A DNA stretch of 41,992 nucleotides from a virus, in IMG/VR virus record IMGVR_UViG_3300027971_000088, positions 1-41,992 of that record. The stretch is one strand, 5' to 3'. Shown here piece after piece: positions 23,522 to 32,585 of the stretch. The notes beneath the pieces were generated by a model. The model had not been told where the DNA came from and did no database searches. It saw nothing but the letters and a program-made list of their open reading frames with translations. A program made the translations under genes and the position numbers. Every line of letters starts with the position of its first letter. Position 1 is the stretch's first letter.

Positions 23522-24163
23522 GTGGTGACTAAAAAACTTAAATCTTTGGCGATTACTCAGCCGACCATGCCAGCATATCCAGCGGATAAGTTTGAGGTGT
23601 TTAAAAACGCTGTCATGGTGGAGCTGGCAAACCGAAAGAATACCCATGATGCGAAGTGGGGTATTGATAGGCTGGTTTGGTTGGTGGATACCGAGCTGCG
23701 GGAAAAGGTGTGGCTGCAACTGGAGCGGGTTTGGCAGGCCCAAGAAGAACGCAACGATGAAAAGCTGGACAAGGCGGTCAGGGGTATGTGCAAGGCTTAC
23801 GATGCGATGGAGGCTTGGGCTGGTGCCAACAACGTATCAGAACTGCCTAATCTGCGACAGATTGAGCACCAGCAGGCAGATGGTACTGTTTTCGTTATCG
23901 TGCCAGATGAGGCCTCTAAACGGCTTTACTGCCAGCAGTGGCCATGCTCCACGGACAGGGAAGTCTGGACGGCAGCAGAGATTGCGATAATCATGGCACG
24001 CCAGGCAGATGGCAAAATCAGCGAGATCAAGCGACAATGGCCTGACAGCAAACTGGTTAAGGTCGGTGGGCCTAGCGGGTTTGAGGATATGGAAAACGAT
24101 CTGGATATGACGACACCAAGCAAACTGCCCAAGCTGTTCGACACTAAAGCGTTTGTGCGGTAA
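23522..24163 (+). CDS. Unknown protein next to the iteron array
   Basis: This 213-residue hydrophilic protein starts at a GTG (23522) with AAAGG upstream. A later ATG at 23567 is possible. The middle is helical with many Trp (DAKWGIDRLVWLVDTELREK, then WLQLERVWQAQEE), and the C-terminal part has ADGTVFVIVPDEASKRLYCQ and a helix-like WTAAEIAIIMARQ segment. I do not recognise the family. Its place between the iterons and the small terminase gene makes it a candidate iteron-binding initiator, but no DNA-binding motif is certain. Confidence 0.6.
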   Translation: MVTKKLKSLAITQPTMPAYPADKFEVFKNAVMVELANRKNTHDAKWGIDRLVWLVDTELREKVWLQLERVWQAQEERNDEKLDKAVRGMCKAYDAMEAWAGANNVSELPNLRQIEHQQADGTVFVIVPDEASKRLYCQQWPCSTDREVWTAAEIAIIMARQADGKISEIKRQWPDSKLVKVGGPSGFEDMENDLDMTTPSKLPKLFDTKAFVR

Positions 24164-24233
24164 GTGGGGATAGGTAAGGTTATGCGCTTTTTGCATAGAT
24201 TTTTAACGATTACGCACACGCATGAGGGTAATG

Positions 24234-24752
24234 ATGAAGACTTTGGCTGAAAAGACGACAAAAAACGGTGCAATCATGGGCAGACCAGCGAAATGGCCAC
24301 CGGAGCATCCAGTTTGGCTTGAGATCGTGGGCCAGGTGTCCAGCGGCAAGGCGCTATCGACGGTGCTGCGCCAGGACGATATGCCAACGTGGGTCAGCTT
24401 TCATGCAATGGTGGCGCAAGATGCCAAGATAGCCGCGGCCTACGAGAAGGCCGTACAAGACCGCGCAGACCGGCTGGCTGACGAGATACTGCAACTGTCG
24501 GACGAGCCTATGCCAGAGGGCTTAGAGGGCGCTATGGCTAGTGCCTGGGTGCAGCAGAAGCGTATGCAAGTGGATGCGCGTAAGTGGATCGCGTCCAAGC
24601 TGAAGCCGCGCACTTACGGTGACCGCATTGACATGACGGTGAGGGACGAGCGCATCAGCGTGATCGACGCGCTTGAGGCAGCCAAGGCACGGGTGCTGAC
24701 GCTGGACAACGTAACCGATGTCACCCCGCGTCCTGTTGATAACCCTGTCTGA
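24234..24752 (+). CDS. Terminase small subunit
   Basis: The start at 24234 is favoured because GAGGG (24224-24228) sits 5 bases before it, overlapping the more distant ATG at 24222. The 172-residue protein contains MGRPAKWPPEHP, an HTH-like segment with SSGKALSTVLRQDDMPTWVS, an acidic helix with RADRLADEILQLSDE, and a basic RKWIASKLKPRTYGDRI segment. These are features of phage terminase small subunits that recognise genome DNA for packaging. The large subunit follows after 201 bases. Confidence 0.83.
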   Translation: MKTLAEKTTKNGAIMGRPAKWPPEHPVWLEIVGQVSSGKALSTVLRQDDMPTWVSFHAMVAQDAKIAAAYEKAVQDRADRLADEILQLSDEPMPEGLEGAMASAWVQQKRMQVDARKWIASKLKPRTYGDRIDMTVRDERISVIDALEAAKARVLTLDNVTDVTPRPVDNPV

Positions 24753-24953
24753 TTCTGCTCTACTTTATACGACAGGCATTATGTTAAGTTGTTAGGCCTG
24801 TGCAATACCTGTGGATAACCCTACCCACCGGCCTTGTCCGCTGGCCCTGCCGCGCCCGACCCCCCCCGGGTAGGGCCGGCGGCAAATGGCCACGGAAACG
24901 GCACGTCCACGAACAATTTTTATTTTTTTTAAAACCTTAACCAAGAAACCACT
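24753..24953. other. Terminase intergenic region with DnaA box and GC-rich dyad
   Basis: This 201-base gap contains a perfect DnaA-box match TGTGGATAA (24810-24818), directly followed by CCCTACCC (24819-24826), whose exact complement GGGTAGGG lies at 24868-24875. Between them is very GC-rich DNA with a run of eight Cs (24860-24867). A T-rich and A-rich stretch precedes the large-subunit start. No protein-like frame was seen. Packaging start sites often lie at or near terminase genes, so a pac/cos function is possible. This is inference. Confidence 0.45.
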
Positions 24954-26477
24954 ATGCAACTGCCCATCTACCGAGGTGAAGAGGAACAGAAGCTGATGAC
25001 CGAGTTATGGTCACCGGCTGTTGCGGATGACTTGGAAGCGTTTGTGATGTATGCTTTTCCTTGGGGCGTGAAGAACACGCCGTTGGCGCGGTTTACAGGC
25101 CCGAGGAAGTGGCAGCGGGAGGTGCTGCGGGATGTGACTGAGCACATTAAGGCGCAGCAGGGCAAGGTTAACTTTGACACTATTAGGGAAGCAGTATCCA
25201 GCGGACGAGGTATTGGCAAGTCAGCGCTTGTTAGTTGGCTGGTTCTTTGGATGCTGACCACCCGCATTGGCGGCTCGGTGGTGGTTAGCGCGAACAGCGA
25301 GAATCAGTTGAGGTCGGTGACCTGGGCCGAGTTGACTAAGTGGTCAGCGATGTTGATTAACTCGCACTGGTGGGAGATAAGCGCGACCAAGCTGGTGCCT
25401 GCCAAGTGGTTGACTGACATTGTTGAGAAGGACTTGAAGAAGGGCACCAGGTACTGGGCCTGCGAGGGCAAGCTGTGGTCGGAGGAGAATCCTGACAGTT
25501 ACGCTGGTGTGCATAACCAAGACGGCATGATGCTGATCTTTGACGAGAGTAGCGGCATACCAGATGCGATCTGGGATGTGGGCGCAGGATTCTTTACCGA
25601 GAACACGCCGGACAGGTACTGGTTTGCGTTCTCCAATCCGCGGCGCAACAGCGGGTATTTTTTTGAGTGCTTTAACGCCAAGAGAGCGTTTTGGAAGTCG
25701 CGGGTAGTGGACGCTAGGACGGTGGAGGATACCGATAAGGCGGTGTACGAGCAAATTATTGCTGAGTATGGCGAGAACTCCAGCCAGGCCAAGATTGAGG
25801 TTTACGGAGAGTTTCCCTCGGCTGGGGAAGATCAGTTCATTGGGCCGACGTTGGTTGATGATGCCATGAAGAGGCCTAAGTACAAGGATATGACAGCTCC
25901 CATTATTGTGGGGGTTGACCCAGCTAGGGGCGGCGCCGATGCGACTGTGATTGTTGTGAGGCAGGGGCGCGACCTGGTGGCCATCAAGCGTTACCAGGGC
26001 GAAGATACTATGACCATAGTGGGCAGGGTAATTGAGGCCATTGAGGAATACAAGCCGACCTTGACGGTGATTGATGAGGGAGGGCTGGGGTACGGGATAC
26101 TTGACCGGCTGACCGAGCAGCGGTATAAAGTTCGAGGGATTAACTTTGGGAATAAGGCCAAGCACCCGATTGCGTTTGGCAATAAACGCGCTGAAATGTG
26201 GAATGATATGAGGAACTGGTTAAAATCTGCTAGTATTCCTACTGACAGGCAGTTGAGGGCAGATTTAACTGGGCCGGCTAAGAAACCGGATTCTTCGGGT
26301 ACTATTTTCCTAGAGGGGAAAAAAGAGATGAGAGCAAGAGGGTTAGCATCGCCGGACGCCGCTGACGCGCTGTGCGTGACGTTTGCTTTTCCTGTTGCTC
26401 ACCGCGAGTATACTGAGCCGTCCCGCAGGATTAATTCGCAGGGCAGCAGTTCAAACACTTCATGGATGGGTTCATGA
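24954..26477 (+). CDS. terL: Terminase large subunit (ATPase-nuclease)
   Basis: This 507-residue motor pumps DNA into the prohead and cuts it. Walker A is SGRGIGKS (83-90) and Walker B MLIFDE (193-198). The nuclease domain shows Asp322 in VGVDPARGG, Asp374 in TVIDEGG and Asp468/Asp471 in PDAADAL, the expected acidic triad. The length is usual. It follows the small subunit, and its stop overlaps the next small gene (ATGA). Confidence 0.95.
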   Translation: MQLPIYRGEEEQKLMTELWSPAVADDLEAFVMYAFPWGVKNTPLARFTGPRKWQREVLRDVTEHIKAQQGKVNFDTIREAVSSGRGIGKSALVSWLVLWMLTTRIGGSVVVSANSENQLRSVTWAELTKWSAMLINSHWWEISATKLVPAKWLTDIVEKDLKKGTRYWACEGKLWSEENPDSYAGVHNQDGMMLIFDESSGIPDAIWDVGAGFFTENTPDRYWFAFSNPRRNSGYFFECFNAKRAFWKSRVVDARTVEDTDKAVYEQIIAEYGENSSQAKIEVYGEFPSAGEDQFIGPTLVDDAMKRPKYKDMTAPIIVGVDPARGGADATVIVVRQGRDLVAIKRYQGEDTMTIVGRVIEAIEEYKPTLTVIDEGGLGYGILDRLTEQRYKVRGINFGNKAKHPIAFGNKRAEMWNDMRNWLKSASIPTDRQLRADLTGPAKKPDSSGTIFLEGKKEMRARGLASPDAADALCVTFAFPVAHREYTEPSRRINSQGSSSNTSWMGS

Positions 26478-26725
26478 AAAAAGTATCTTTATCTGTTGGA
26501 CGAGGCGAGAAGCTGCCCACATCTCAAGGCGCTGGTTTGACGGCCAAGGGGCGCGAGAAGTACAACGCGGCAACCGGCTCCAATCTTAAAGCGCCAGCCC
26601 CAAATCCCAAGACCAAGGCAGATCAGGGCCGCAAGGATTCATTTTGTGCAAGAATGGGCGCAGTAGCGGCCAACGCCAAAGATGGCGAACGCGCTAAAGC
26701 AGCCCTTAAACGATGGAAATGCTAA
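26474..26725 (+). CDS. Small basic protein between terminase and portal (DUF6321-like)
   Basis: The start at 26474 overlaps the terminase stop. The 83-residue protein is basic, with SVGRGEKLPTSQGAGLTAKG and SFCARMGAVAANAKDGERA. I associate the CARMGAV motif with a phage/bacterial domain of unknown function (DUF6321-like), without certainty. It could bind DNA or the packaging motor. Confidence 0.7.
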   Translation: MKKVSLSVGRGEKLPTSQGAGLTAKGREKYNAATGSNLKAPAPNPKTKADQGRKDSFCARMGAVAANAKDGERAKAALKRWKC

Positions 26726-26728
26726 ATT

Positions 26729-26881
26729 ATGGCAACAAAACCTGGCCTCTACGCAAACATTCACGCCAAGCAAGCGCGTATTGCTGCTGGCAGCAAAGAG
26801 AAGATGAACAAGCCTGGCACAAAGGCAGCGCCTTCGGCCAAAGACTTTAAAGATTCGGCTAAAACGGCGAAGAAGAAATAA
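26729..26881 (+). CDS. Tiny basic protein (50 residues)
   Basis: A short frame begins MATKPGLYANIHAKQARIAA and continues GSKEKMNKPGTKAAPSAKDF, ending in a Lys-rich tail. The PGLYANI start and APSAKDF segment recur in small phage proteins found between terminase and portal genes, as I recall. It shares a TAATG junction with the next gene, which supports real translation. Function unknown. Confidence 0.72.
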   Translation: MATKPGLYANIHAKQARIAAGSKEKMNKPGTKAAPSAKDFKDSAKTAKKK

Positions 26882-27024
26882 TGCCTTTAGTTAAATCCAA
26901 AACACCCGAGGCTTTTCGTAAGAACGTGAAGGCCGAAGTTGCCGCCGGCAAGCCGGTCAAGCAAGCCGTAGCAATTGCTTACGCCGTTAAGCGCAGCGCC
27001 CCAGCCCCAAAAGGTAAGAAATAA
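26881..27024 (+). CDS. Tiny basic protein (47 residues), DUF6496-like
   Basis: A short frame begins MPLVKSKTPEAFRKNVKAEV and continues AAGKPVKQAVAIAYAVKRSA with a basic tail. This KNVKAE-x-x-AGKP-x-KQAVAIAY pattern is a small phage domain I associate with DUF6496. Both ends are TAATG junctions, showing tight coupling between the terminase and portal genes. Confidence 0.72.
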   Translation: MPLVKSKTPEAFRKNVKAEVAAGKPVKQAVAIAYAVKRSAPAPKGKK

Positions 27025-29222
27025 TGGCTGATTACACCGGCATGGTGGCGGTAGGAAATGTCGCTAACGGTGGCGGTAAGAAGGACGACGACTCCAACAT
27101 ACTAGCAACCGCCCGCAGCCGCTTGGACATGGCAATATCAGCGCTGTCTGAGTCCCGCGAAGATGAGATTGACGACCTGAAGTTCTACGCTGGAAGCCCT
27201 GACAATCACTGGCAGTGGCCTGCTGATGTGCTGGCGACTCGCGGCGCGGTGCAGGGGCAGACAATCAACGCCCGCCCGTGCCTTACGATTAACAAACTGC
27301 CGCAGCACGTTCGGCAAGTAACTAATGACCAACGACAAAACCGCCCAACAGGCAAAGTTATTCCAGCCGACGACAAGGCCGACGTTGACGTTGCCCAAGT
27401 CTTCAACGGCATGGTCAGGCATATTGAATACATCTCGGATGCAGATGTCGCTTACGACACCGCCTGCGAAAACCAAGTCTCCTACGGAGAAGGCTACTTC
27501 CGAATCCTGACCGAGTATTGCGACGACAATACTTTTGACCAAGACATCAAAATTGGCCGGATTCGCAATTCGTTTTCGGTTTACATGGACCCGGCAATCC
27601 AAGACCCTTGCGGCGCCGACGCCAAGTATTGTTTTGTGACCGAGGACATCCGCAAAGACGATTACCAGCGGATGTACCCTGACTCCGCGCCCATTACCAC
27701 CCTGCAAACGCTGGGTGTGGGCGATCAAAACTTGTCTCAGTGGCTCAATGAGGACACCATTCGCGTTGCGGACTACTACTACGTCGATTACGATAAGGCA
27801 ACGCTTAATTTGTACCCTGGCAACGCCACCGCCTTTGAGGGAACGCCTGAAGACAAGCAATTGCGGGCCATGTATGGCAAGCCCAAGAAGTCTAGGCAGT
27901 CTGACCGGCCACGCATCAAGTATTGCAAGATAAACGGTTACGAAATCTTGGAAGAGCGCGAGTGGGCAGGCAAATACATCCCGATTGTCCGTATTGTGGG
28001 CAACGAATTTGAGGTTGACGGGCGCCTGTATGTGTCCGGCTTGGTGCGAAACGCCAAAGATGCCCAGCGGATGTACAACTATTGGGTATCCCAAGAGGCA
28101 GAGATGCTGGCTTTGGCACCCAAAGCACCATTTATCGGCTACGGCGGTCAGTTTGAGGGCTATGAGAATCAATGGAAGACCGCTAACACGACCAATTGGC
28201 CGTATTTGGAAGTAAATCCAGACGTTACAGACGGCGCAGGCGCTACGCTACCACTACCCCAGCGGGCGCAGCCGCCAATGGCTTCCAGCGGGCTGTTGCA
28301 AGCCAAAGCAGGCGCTTCTGAGGACATTAAAGCGTCCACCGGCCAATATAACGCTTCTTTGGGCATGACATCCAACGAACGCTCGGGAAGGGCGATTCTT
28401 GCGCGTCAGCGCGAGGGTGATGTTGGGACGTACCACTTTGGCGACAACTTGGCCCGTGGTGTGCGGTATCTGACCCGCCAACTGATTGACCTGATCCCCA
28501 AAATCTACGACACACAGCGCATCGCCCGCATCATTGGTGAGGACGGCGAAACTAGCATGGTCAAGATTGACCCAATGCAGGCCGAGCCGGTCAAGAAGAT
28601 CGTGGATCAAAACGGCATTGTGATTGACAAGATTTACAACCCTGGCGTGGGCAAGTACGATGTGGTGGCTACCACCGGCCCAGGCTACGCAACCAAGCGC
28701 CAAGAGGCGCTGGAGGCTATGGGTCAACTGTTGCAGGGTAACCCGCAGCTATGGCAAGTGGCCGGTGACCTGTTTGTCAAGAACATGGATTGGCCTGGCG
28801 CCCAAGAGATGGCAAAGCGTTTTGCCAAGACTATTGACCCCAAGTTAATGAGCGACGCCGACGAAAACCCAGAATTGCAAGCCGCACAGCAGCAGATGCA
28901 GGCTATGGGTCAGGAAATGGAGCAGATGCACCAGATGATCCAAAACGTGGGCAAGTCCATTGAGATGCAAGAGCAACGCCGCAAGGATTACGAGGCTGAG
29001 ATTAAGGCTTACCAAGCTGAGACACAGCGCATCACTGCTACGCAAGCGGGCATGAACGAGCAACAGATTCAAGACATTGCTATGGGTGTAGTGGCCGCTG
29101 CAATGGAGTCTAATGGTCAAATTGGCGGTATTCCTGAAATGCCAGAGCAGCAGATGGACGTAGGTATGGAGGGTATGCCTGAAATGCCACAGCCTATGCT
29201 ACCGATGGAGCAGCCACAATGA
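27024..29222 (+). CDS. Portal protein, P22-like
   Basis: This 732-residue protein forms the dodecameric DNA channel of the head. The size matches the large P22-type portals (725 residues in P22). Family traits include INARPCLTINKLPQHVRQVT and NDQRQNRP near residues 80-110, the helical KDAQRMYNYWVSQEAEMLAL, and a Gln/Met-rich C-terminal barrel-like helix (about 610-732). It lies after terminase, as usual, and its stop overlaps the next gene by 4 bases. Confidence 0.92.
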   Translation: MADYTGMVAVGNVANGGGKKDDDSNILATARSRLDMAISALSESREDEIDDLKFYAGSPDNHWQWPADVLATRGAVQGQTINARPCLTINKLPQHVRQVTNDQRQNRPTGKVIPADDKADVDVAQVFNGMVRHIEYISDADVAYDTACENQVSYGEGYFRILTEYCDDNTFDQDIKIGRIRNSFSVYMDPAIQDPCGADAKYCFVTEDIRKDDYQRMYPDSAPITTLQTLGVGDQNLSQWLNEDTIRVADYYYVDYDKATLNLYPGNATAFEGTPEDKQLRAMYGKPKKSRQSDRPRIKYCKINGYEILEEREWAGKYIPIVRIVGNEFEVDGRLYVSGLVRNAKDAQRMYNYWVSQEAEMLALAPKAPFIGYGGQFEGYENQWKTANTTNWPYLEVNPDVTDGAGATLPLPQRAQPPMASSGLLQAKAGASEDIKASTGQYNASLGMTSNERSGRAILARQREGDVGTYHFGDNLARGVRYLTRQLIDLIPKIYDTQRIARIIGEDGETSMVKIDPMQAEPVKKIVDQNGIVIDKIYNPGVGKYDVVATTGPGYATKRQEALEAMGQLLQGNPQLWQVAGDLFVKNMDWPGAQEMAKRFAKTIDPKLMSDADENPELQAAQQQMQAMGQEMEQMHQMIQNVGKSIEMQEQRRKDYEAEIKAYQAETQRITATQAGMNEQQIQDIAMGVVAAAMESNGQIGGIPEMPEQQMDVGMEGMPEMPQPMLPMEQPQ

Positions 29223-29581
29223 CCGCCGCACAATTAATGGGGCTACTGTTCTTAGGCCGCAATGTGGCTCATTCAGTACACCTTAACACCCGCAGCTACT
29301 CCAAGCACGTTGCCTTACAGACGTTTTACGACAGCGTAATTGATGTGGCTGACGCTTTTGCTGAAGCCTACCAAGGCCGTCATGGATTGATTGGCCCTAT
29401 CGCCATCCCAGCGGCCAAGAAGACCACAAACATTATTGAGTTCTTGCAGGCCCAGCTTGATGAGATTGAAAAAGGCCGTTACGAAGTCTGCGACAAAGAT
29501 GACTCGTCAATTCAACAATTGATCGACAACATTGTTGAGTTGTACCTGACCACGCTCTATAAACTGCGCTTCTTAGCATGA
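29219..29581 (+). CDS. Small helical protein after portal (DUF5856-like)
   Basis: This 120-residue all-helical protein contains RNVAHSVHLNTRSYSKHVAL, FYDSVIDVADAFAEAYQGRH and a Glu-rich helix. His and Glu positions resemble a four-helix, ferritin-like metal-binding bundle. I associate it with DUF5856, seen in cyanophage and freshwater phage genomes. The role is unknown. It opens the host-contact cassette between portal and scaffold and overlaps the next gene by 4 bases. Confidence 0.6.
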   Translation: MTAAQLMGLLFLGRNVAHSVHLNTRSYSKHVALQTFYDSVIDVADAFAEAYQGRHGLIGPIAIPAAKKTTNIIEFLQAQLDEIEKGRYEVCDKDDSSIQQLIDNIVELYLTTLYKLRFLA

Positions 29582-30141
29582 CGCTATCCATTAACCACAG
29601 CACAGCAGCGGACGGTAGTTTTACCACTGAAGGCGCTGCGGCGTGGAATGCCAATCATTCGTTTTCTGGACTTTTGGATGTTGCTAACGGCGGCACGGGC
29701 ACCGCCACTCCGGCCCTTGTGGCAGGCACCAACGTAACAATTACAGGTACTTGGCCCAACCAGACAATTAATTCGTCAGGCGGCGGTGGTGGTAGCGGAA
29801 CGGTTACTTCGGTTGCTGCAACTGTTCCAGCGTTTTTGTCTATTGCTGGGTCGCCGATTACTACTTCGGGCACCTTGGCAATTACCTATTCGGGAACGGC
29901 GCTTCCGATTGCTAATGGTGGCACAGGCCAAACGACAGCCAGCGCGGCCTTTAATGCTTTGTCGCCTATTACAACTGCGGGCGATCTAATTATTGGCGAT
30001 GGCGCAAACAGCGCAACCCGCTTGGCTATTGGCGCAAACACTTATGTTTTGACATCCAACGGCACCACGGCAACCTGGGCAGCGGCTACGGGCATTACAA
30101 CAGGCAAAAGTATTGCAATGGCAATGATCTTTGGATACTAA
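29578..30141 (+). CDS. Short tail-fibre-like protein
   Basis: This 187-residue protein starts with an N-terminal module (TLSINHSTAADGSFTTEGAA, then WNANHSF) common in phage fibre proteins. A beta-rich Gly/Thr shaft follows with GTGTATPALVAGTNVTITGT, LPIANGGTGQTTASAAFNAL and SPITTAGDLIIGDGANSATR. These repeats match those in the fibre at 5748 in style. It is probably a short fibre or fibre base that works with the lectin-like protein downstream. Confidence 0.72.
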   Translation: MTLSINHSTAADGSFTTEGAAAWNANHSFSGLLDVANGGTGTATPALVAGTNVTITGTWPNQTINSSGGGGGSGTVTSVAATVPAFLSIAGSPITTSGTLAITYSGTALPIANGGTGQTTASAAFNALSPITTAGDLIIGDGANSATRLAIGANTYVLTSNGTTATWAAATGITTGKSIAMAMIFGY

Positions 30142-30143
30142 TT

Positions 30144-30536
30144 ATGGCAAACCCAAACATAGTAAACGTAACTTCAATTTACGGCAATACGACCTACTAC
30201 ACGCCAAGCGGAACTACTGCTGTTGTTTTATTGCCCAATGCAGCATCATCTGGCGTAGTTAACAAAATAGACAACGTGGTGGCTGCAAACGTAACCGGCA
30301 CTACCGCTAATGCTACTGTTTCTATTTATACGAACGGGGCTGTTGCCCAAGGGTCTGCGCCTTCTGGTGGTACAGCGTACCCCATTATTTTTCAAGTTCC
30401 TGTTCCTGGAAATTCTGCTGTTGTAGTGGTAGATAAAAGCACTGCGTTTTATTTGCAAGAAGGCACATCCATATCTGTTACTTCTGGGACTGCAAACTCA
30501 ATTACTTTTACAACATCTTACGAAGCAATAAGCTAA
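30144..30536 (+). CDS. Virion structural protein of a widespread phage family
   Basis: This 130-residue beta-rich protein has the layout NIVNVTSIYGNTTYY at the start, VVNKIDNVVAANVTGTTANA in the middle, then VVVVDKSTAFYLQEGTSISV and a SYEAIS ending. I recall this layout, with the VVVDKSTA-x-YL-x-EG motif, from many cyanophage and freshwater phage structural proteins. The exact location in the particle is unknown. It shares a TAATG junction with the lectin-like gene. Confidence 0.68.
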   Translation: MANPNIVNVTSIYGNTTYYTPSGTTAVVLLPNAASSGVVNKIDNVVAANVTGTTANATVSIYTNGAVAQGSAPSGGTAYPIIFQVPVPGNSAVVVVDKSTAFYLQEGTSISVTSGTANSITFTTSYEAIS

Positions 30537-31942
30537 TGTCTACTAGGTACAAGGGTTCAATCCTATCCTCTACGGCTGCTGCTTCGTCTAGCACGGCAGC
30601 GTATGGTATTTGGAAACAGTCTGAAGTGGCGCAACTTATTTATTCTGCTTGGCCTGCTTTTGATGCAAATTGGACTAGCGTTTCCATGTTGTTGCATGGT
30701 GATGGGACTAATGGAGCGCAAAACAATACGTTTATTGATAGCAGTTCTAATAATTTTACAATTACTAGAAATGGCACAACTACGCAGGGTTCAATAAATC
30801 CTTTTGGTTCAATTGCGCCATACACAACCGCTGTTGATGGGGGGTCTGCATATTTTGGTGGTACATCTGATTCTTTGTCTGCGCCTGCAAATGCTGTTTA
30901 TCAGTTTGGAACTGGAGATTTTACAATTGAATGTTGGATAAATAAACCAGCAGCACAAAATGGTATTGTAGTTGACGCTAGAGTTTCTGCTACAGCAGTT
31001 CCTTGGGCTTTGGGTGTTGACGCATCTAATTTCCCATATTTTTATGATGGTACTACTCCCACATCAACAGTTGCAATAACGAATAATGTTTGGAATCATG
31101 TAGCCGTAGTTAGGACAAGTGGAACACTAAAGATTTTTGTAAATGGAGTTCAAGGCTACAGCGCTGCGCTTGCTGGCTCACTAAACGCTACTGGAACAGC
31201 AAAAATTGGCGGTACTGCGGCCTACACCATAGGTTACATTTCAAATCTACGAATAGTAAAAGGTACAGCAGTTTATACAACTGCATTTACACCACCTACC
31301 GCGCCATTAACCGCTATATCAGGAACATCATTATTGCTTGGATTTACCAATGCTGGTATTTTTGATAATGCCATGCAGAATAATTTGGTAACTGTTGGGA
31401 CTTCACAGATTTCTACTAGCGTTTTAAAGTATGGCACGGGTTCAATGGCGTTTAGCGGAAGCGGTGCTTGGCTAACAACAATAGATAAAACTAGTTTGCG
31501 ATTTGACTCTGGTGATTTTACAATTGAAGGATGGGTTTACGTTAACGTTATTGGAACTGCATATTCTATTGTTAGTAAGGGCGCAGCTTCTACGGGTTGG
31601 AGTGTTGGCATAACATCTGGAAATGCATTGCAATTTGCTTACACAGCTACATCATTGACCGGAGCCACGGCATTATCTGCTAGTACATGGTACTACTTTG
31701 CCGTAGTTCGATCTGGTAGCGGCGCAGGTAATTTAGTAATTTATCTTAACGGAACAGCAGATGCTACAAGTGGTGGCGCGGTAACAGATAACTTTAATCA
31801 AACCAATATTTTGTACGTTGGAGCCAGTAGAACAGGCACTACTCCGCTAAACGGGTATATTGATGACTTGCGTATTACTAAAGGTGTTGCTAGGTACACA
31901 GCAAACTTTGTGGCCCCAATGGGGTCATTTTTTAACCAGTAA
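30536..31942 (+). CDS. Double LamG / concanavalin-like lectin protein
   Basis: This 468-residue protein has two similar jelly-roll domains. Both show DFTIE-x-W (residues about 126-131 and 322-327), a YF or FA-x-VR strand and a Y-x-G-x-I-D/S-LRI-x-KG-x-A-x-Y ending. The second ends at YIDDLRITKGVARYTANF. These are signatures of laminin-G-like / concanavalin lectins that bind carbohydrate. It probably decorates a fibre and binds host surface sugars. It starts at the stop of the previous gene. Confidence 0.82.
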   Translation: MSTRYKGSILSSTAAASSSTAAYGIWKQSEVAQLIYSAWPAFDANWTSVSMLLHGDGTNGAQNNTFIDSSSNNFTITRNGTTTQGSINPFGSIAPYTTAVDGGSAYFGGTSDSLSAPANAVYQFGTGDFTIECWINKPAAQNGIVVDARVSATAVPWALGVDASNFPYFYDGTTPTSTVAITNNVWNHVAVVRTSGTLKIFVNGVQGYSAALAGSLNATGTAKIGGTAAYTIGYISNLRIVKGTAVYTTAFTPPTAPLTAISGTSLLLGFTNAGIFDNAMQNNLVTVGTSQISTSVLKYGTGSMAFSGSGAWLTTIDKTSLRFDSGDFTIEGWVYVNVIGTAYSIVSKGAASTGWSVGITSGNALQFAYTATSLTGATALSASTWYYFAVVRSGSGAGNLVIYLNGTADATSGGAVTDNFNQTNILYVGASRTGTTPLNGYIDDLRITKGVARYTANFVAPMGSFFNQ

Positions 31943-31947
31943 AAAAT

Positions 31948-32148
31948 ATGCTCTATTCAAAACTTGGCTCAATTCCCAAAACCGATACAGATGGCACTGA
32001 AGGCTGGATAGAAGTTGACTATCCACCGAACCCTGTTGCAGAAGGGTACGAGGTTGTATGGTGGTATCCACCAGGGTGGGTAGTGCGTCCAGTACAGCCA
32101 GAAGGCAATTGGTCATGGAGCCAAACCGAGCAACAATGGGTAGAGTAA
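31948..32148 (+). CDS. Small Trp/Pro-rich tail protein
   Basis: This 66-residue protein is rich in Trp and Pro (EVVWWYPPGWVVRPVQPEGN and a C-terminal WSWSQTEQQW). The pattern suggests a small beta domain exposing aromatic residues, perhaps sugar binding. It lies 5 bases after the lectin gene. No family named. Confidence 0.6.
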   Translation: MLYSKLGSIPKTDTDGTEGWIEVDYPPNPVAEGYEVVWWYPPGWVVRPVQPEGNWSWSQTEQQWVE

Positions 32149-32154
32149 AATTCC

Positions 32155-32271
32155 ATGAACAATTTTTATGGCGGCAGTTTTTTTAGCGGCGGGTTTTTTG
32201 AATCCGTGCCTGCTTATGTAACGCAACTCTATATTGAGTTAAGATCATTTACTGAAAGAAGGAGATTCTAA
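32155..32271 (+). CDS. Tiny Phe/Gly-rich protein (38 residues)
   Basis: A short frame begins MNNFYGGSFFSGGFFESVPA and ends with charged residues (FTERRRF). Its stop overlaps the next ATG (TAATG), which supports translation. The Phe/Gly repeats resemble small structural peptides of environmental phages. Function unknown. Confidence 0.5.
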   Translation: MNNFYGGSFFSGGFFESVPAYVTQLYIELRSFTERRRF

Positions 32272-32576
32272 TGGCGCTCAATCTTAAAGCTATCACATCT
32301 GTCCTGGGCTACCAGCAGATAACCAGCTTGTCCGCAGCTACGGCCTTGACCGTACCCCAGAGAAGCGTTGCTGGCCTTGCGGGGTCGCCCCGTATTGCTA
32401 TCATTACGCCTGAGACTCAAGCCGTTCGCTGGCGAGATGACGGCGTGGCACCTACCGCTTCGGTTGGGATGCCCCTTGCTGCCGGTGTCACTTTGCAATA
32501 CGATGGCGACTTGACTCAGATCAAGTTCATTGAGCAAACGGCCAGTGCGAAGCTGAACATTACTTACTATTCCTAA
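32271..32576 (+). CDS. Small structural protein, unknown
   Basis: This 101-residue beta-rich protein contains GSPRIAIITPETQAVRWRDD and VAPTASVGMPLAAGVTLQYD, and ends in KLNITYYS. The ribosome site AAGGAGA is strong. I recall the RWRDDG-x-PTA-x-VG-x-PL pattern in small phage virion proteins near fibre genes, without a defined role. Confidence 0.65.
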   Translation: MALNLKAITSVLGYQQITSLSAATALTVPQRSVAGLAGSPRIAIITPETQAVRWRDDGVAPTASVGMPLAAGVTLQYDGDLTQIKFIEQTASAKLNITYYS

Positions 32577-32585
32577 GAGGTCATC

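Noticed and set aside
23281-23532. An 83-residue frame made of Gly-Gln-Met, Gly-Thr-Asn and Asp-Lys-Trp repeats
   Set aside because: The repeats come from the 8-13-base DNA unit and shift reading frame along the array. The frame has no clear ribosome site and overlaps the start of the next gene.
24181-24202. TATGC-GCATA stem followed by Ts before the small terminase gene
   Set aside because: Only five pairs with a 7-base loop and an interrupted T-run; too weak to call a terminator.
27138-28172. 344-residue frame on the - strand opposite the portal gene
   Set aside because: Shadow of the portal coding sequence; no coupling to neighbours and no family-like motifs.
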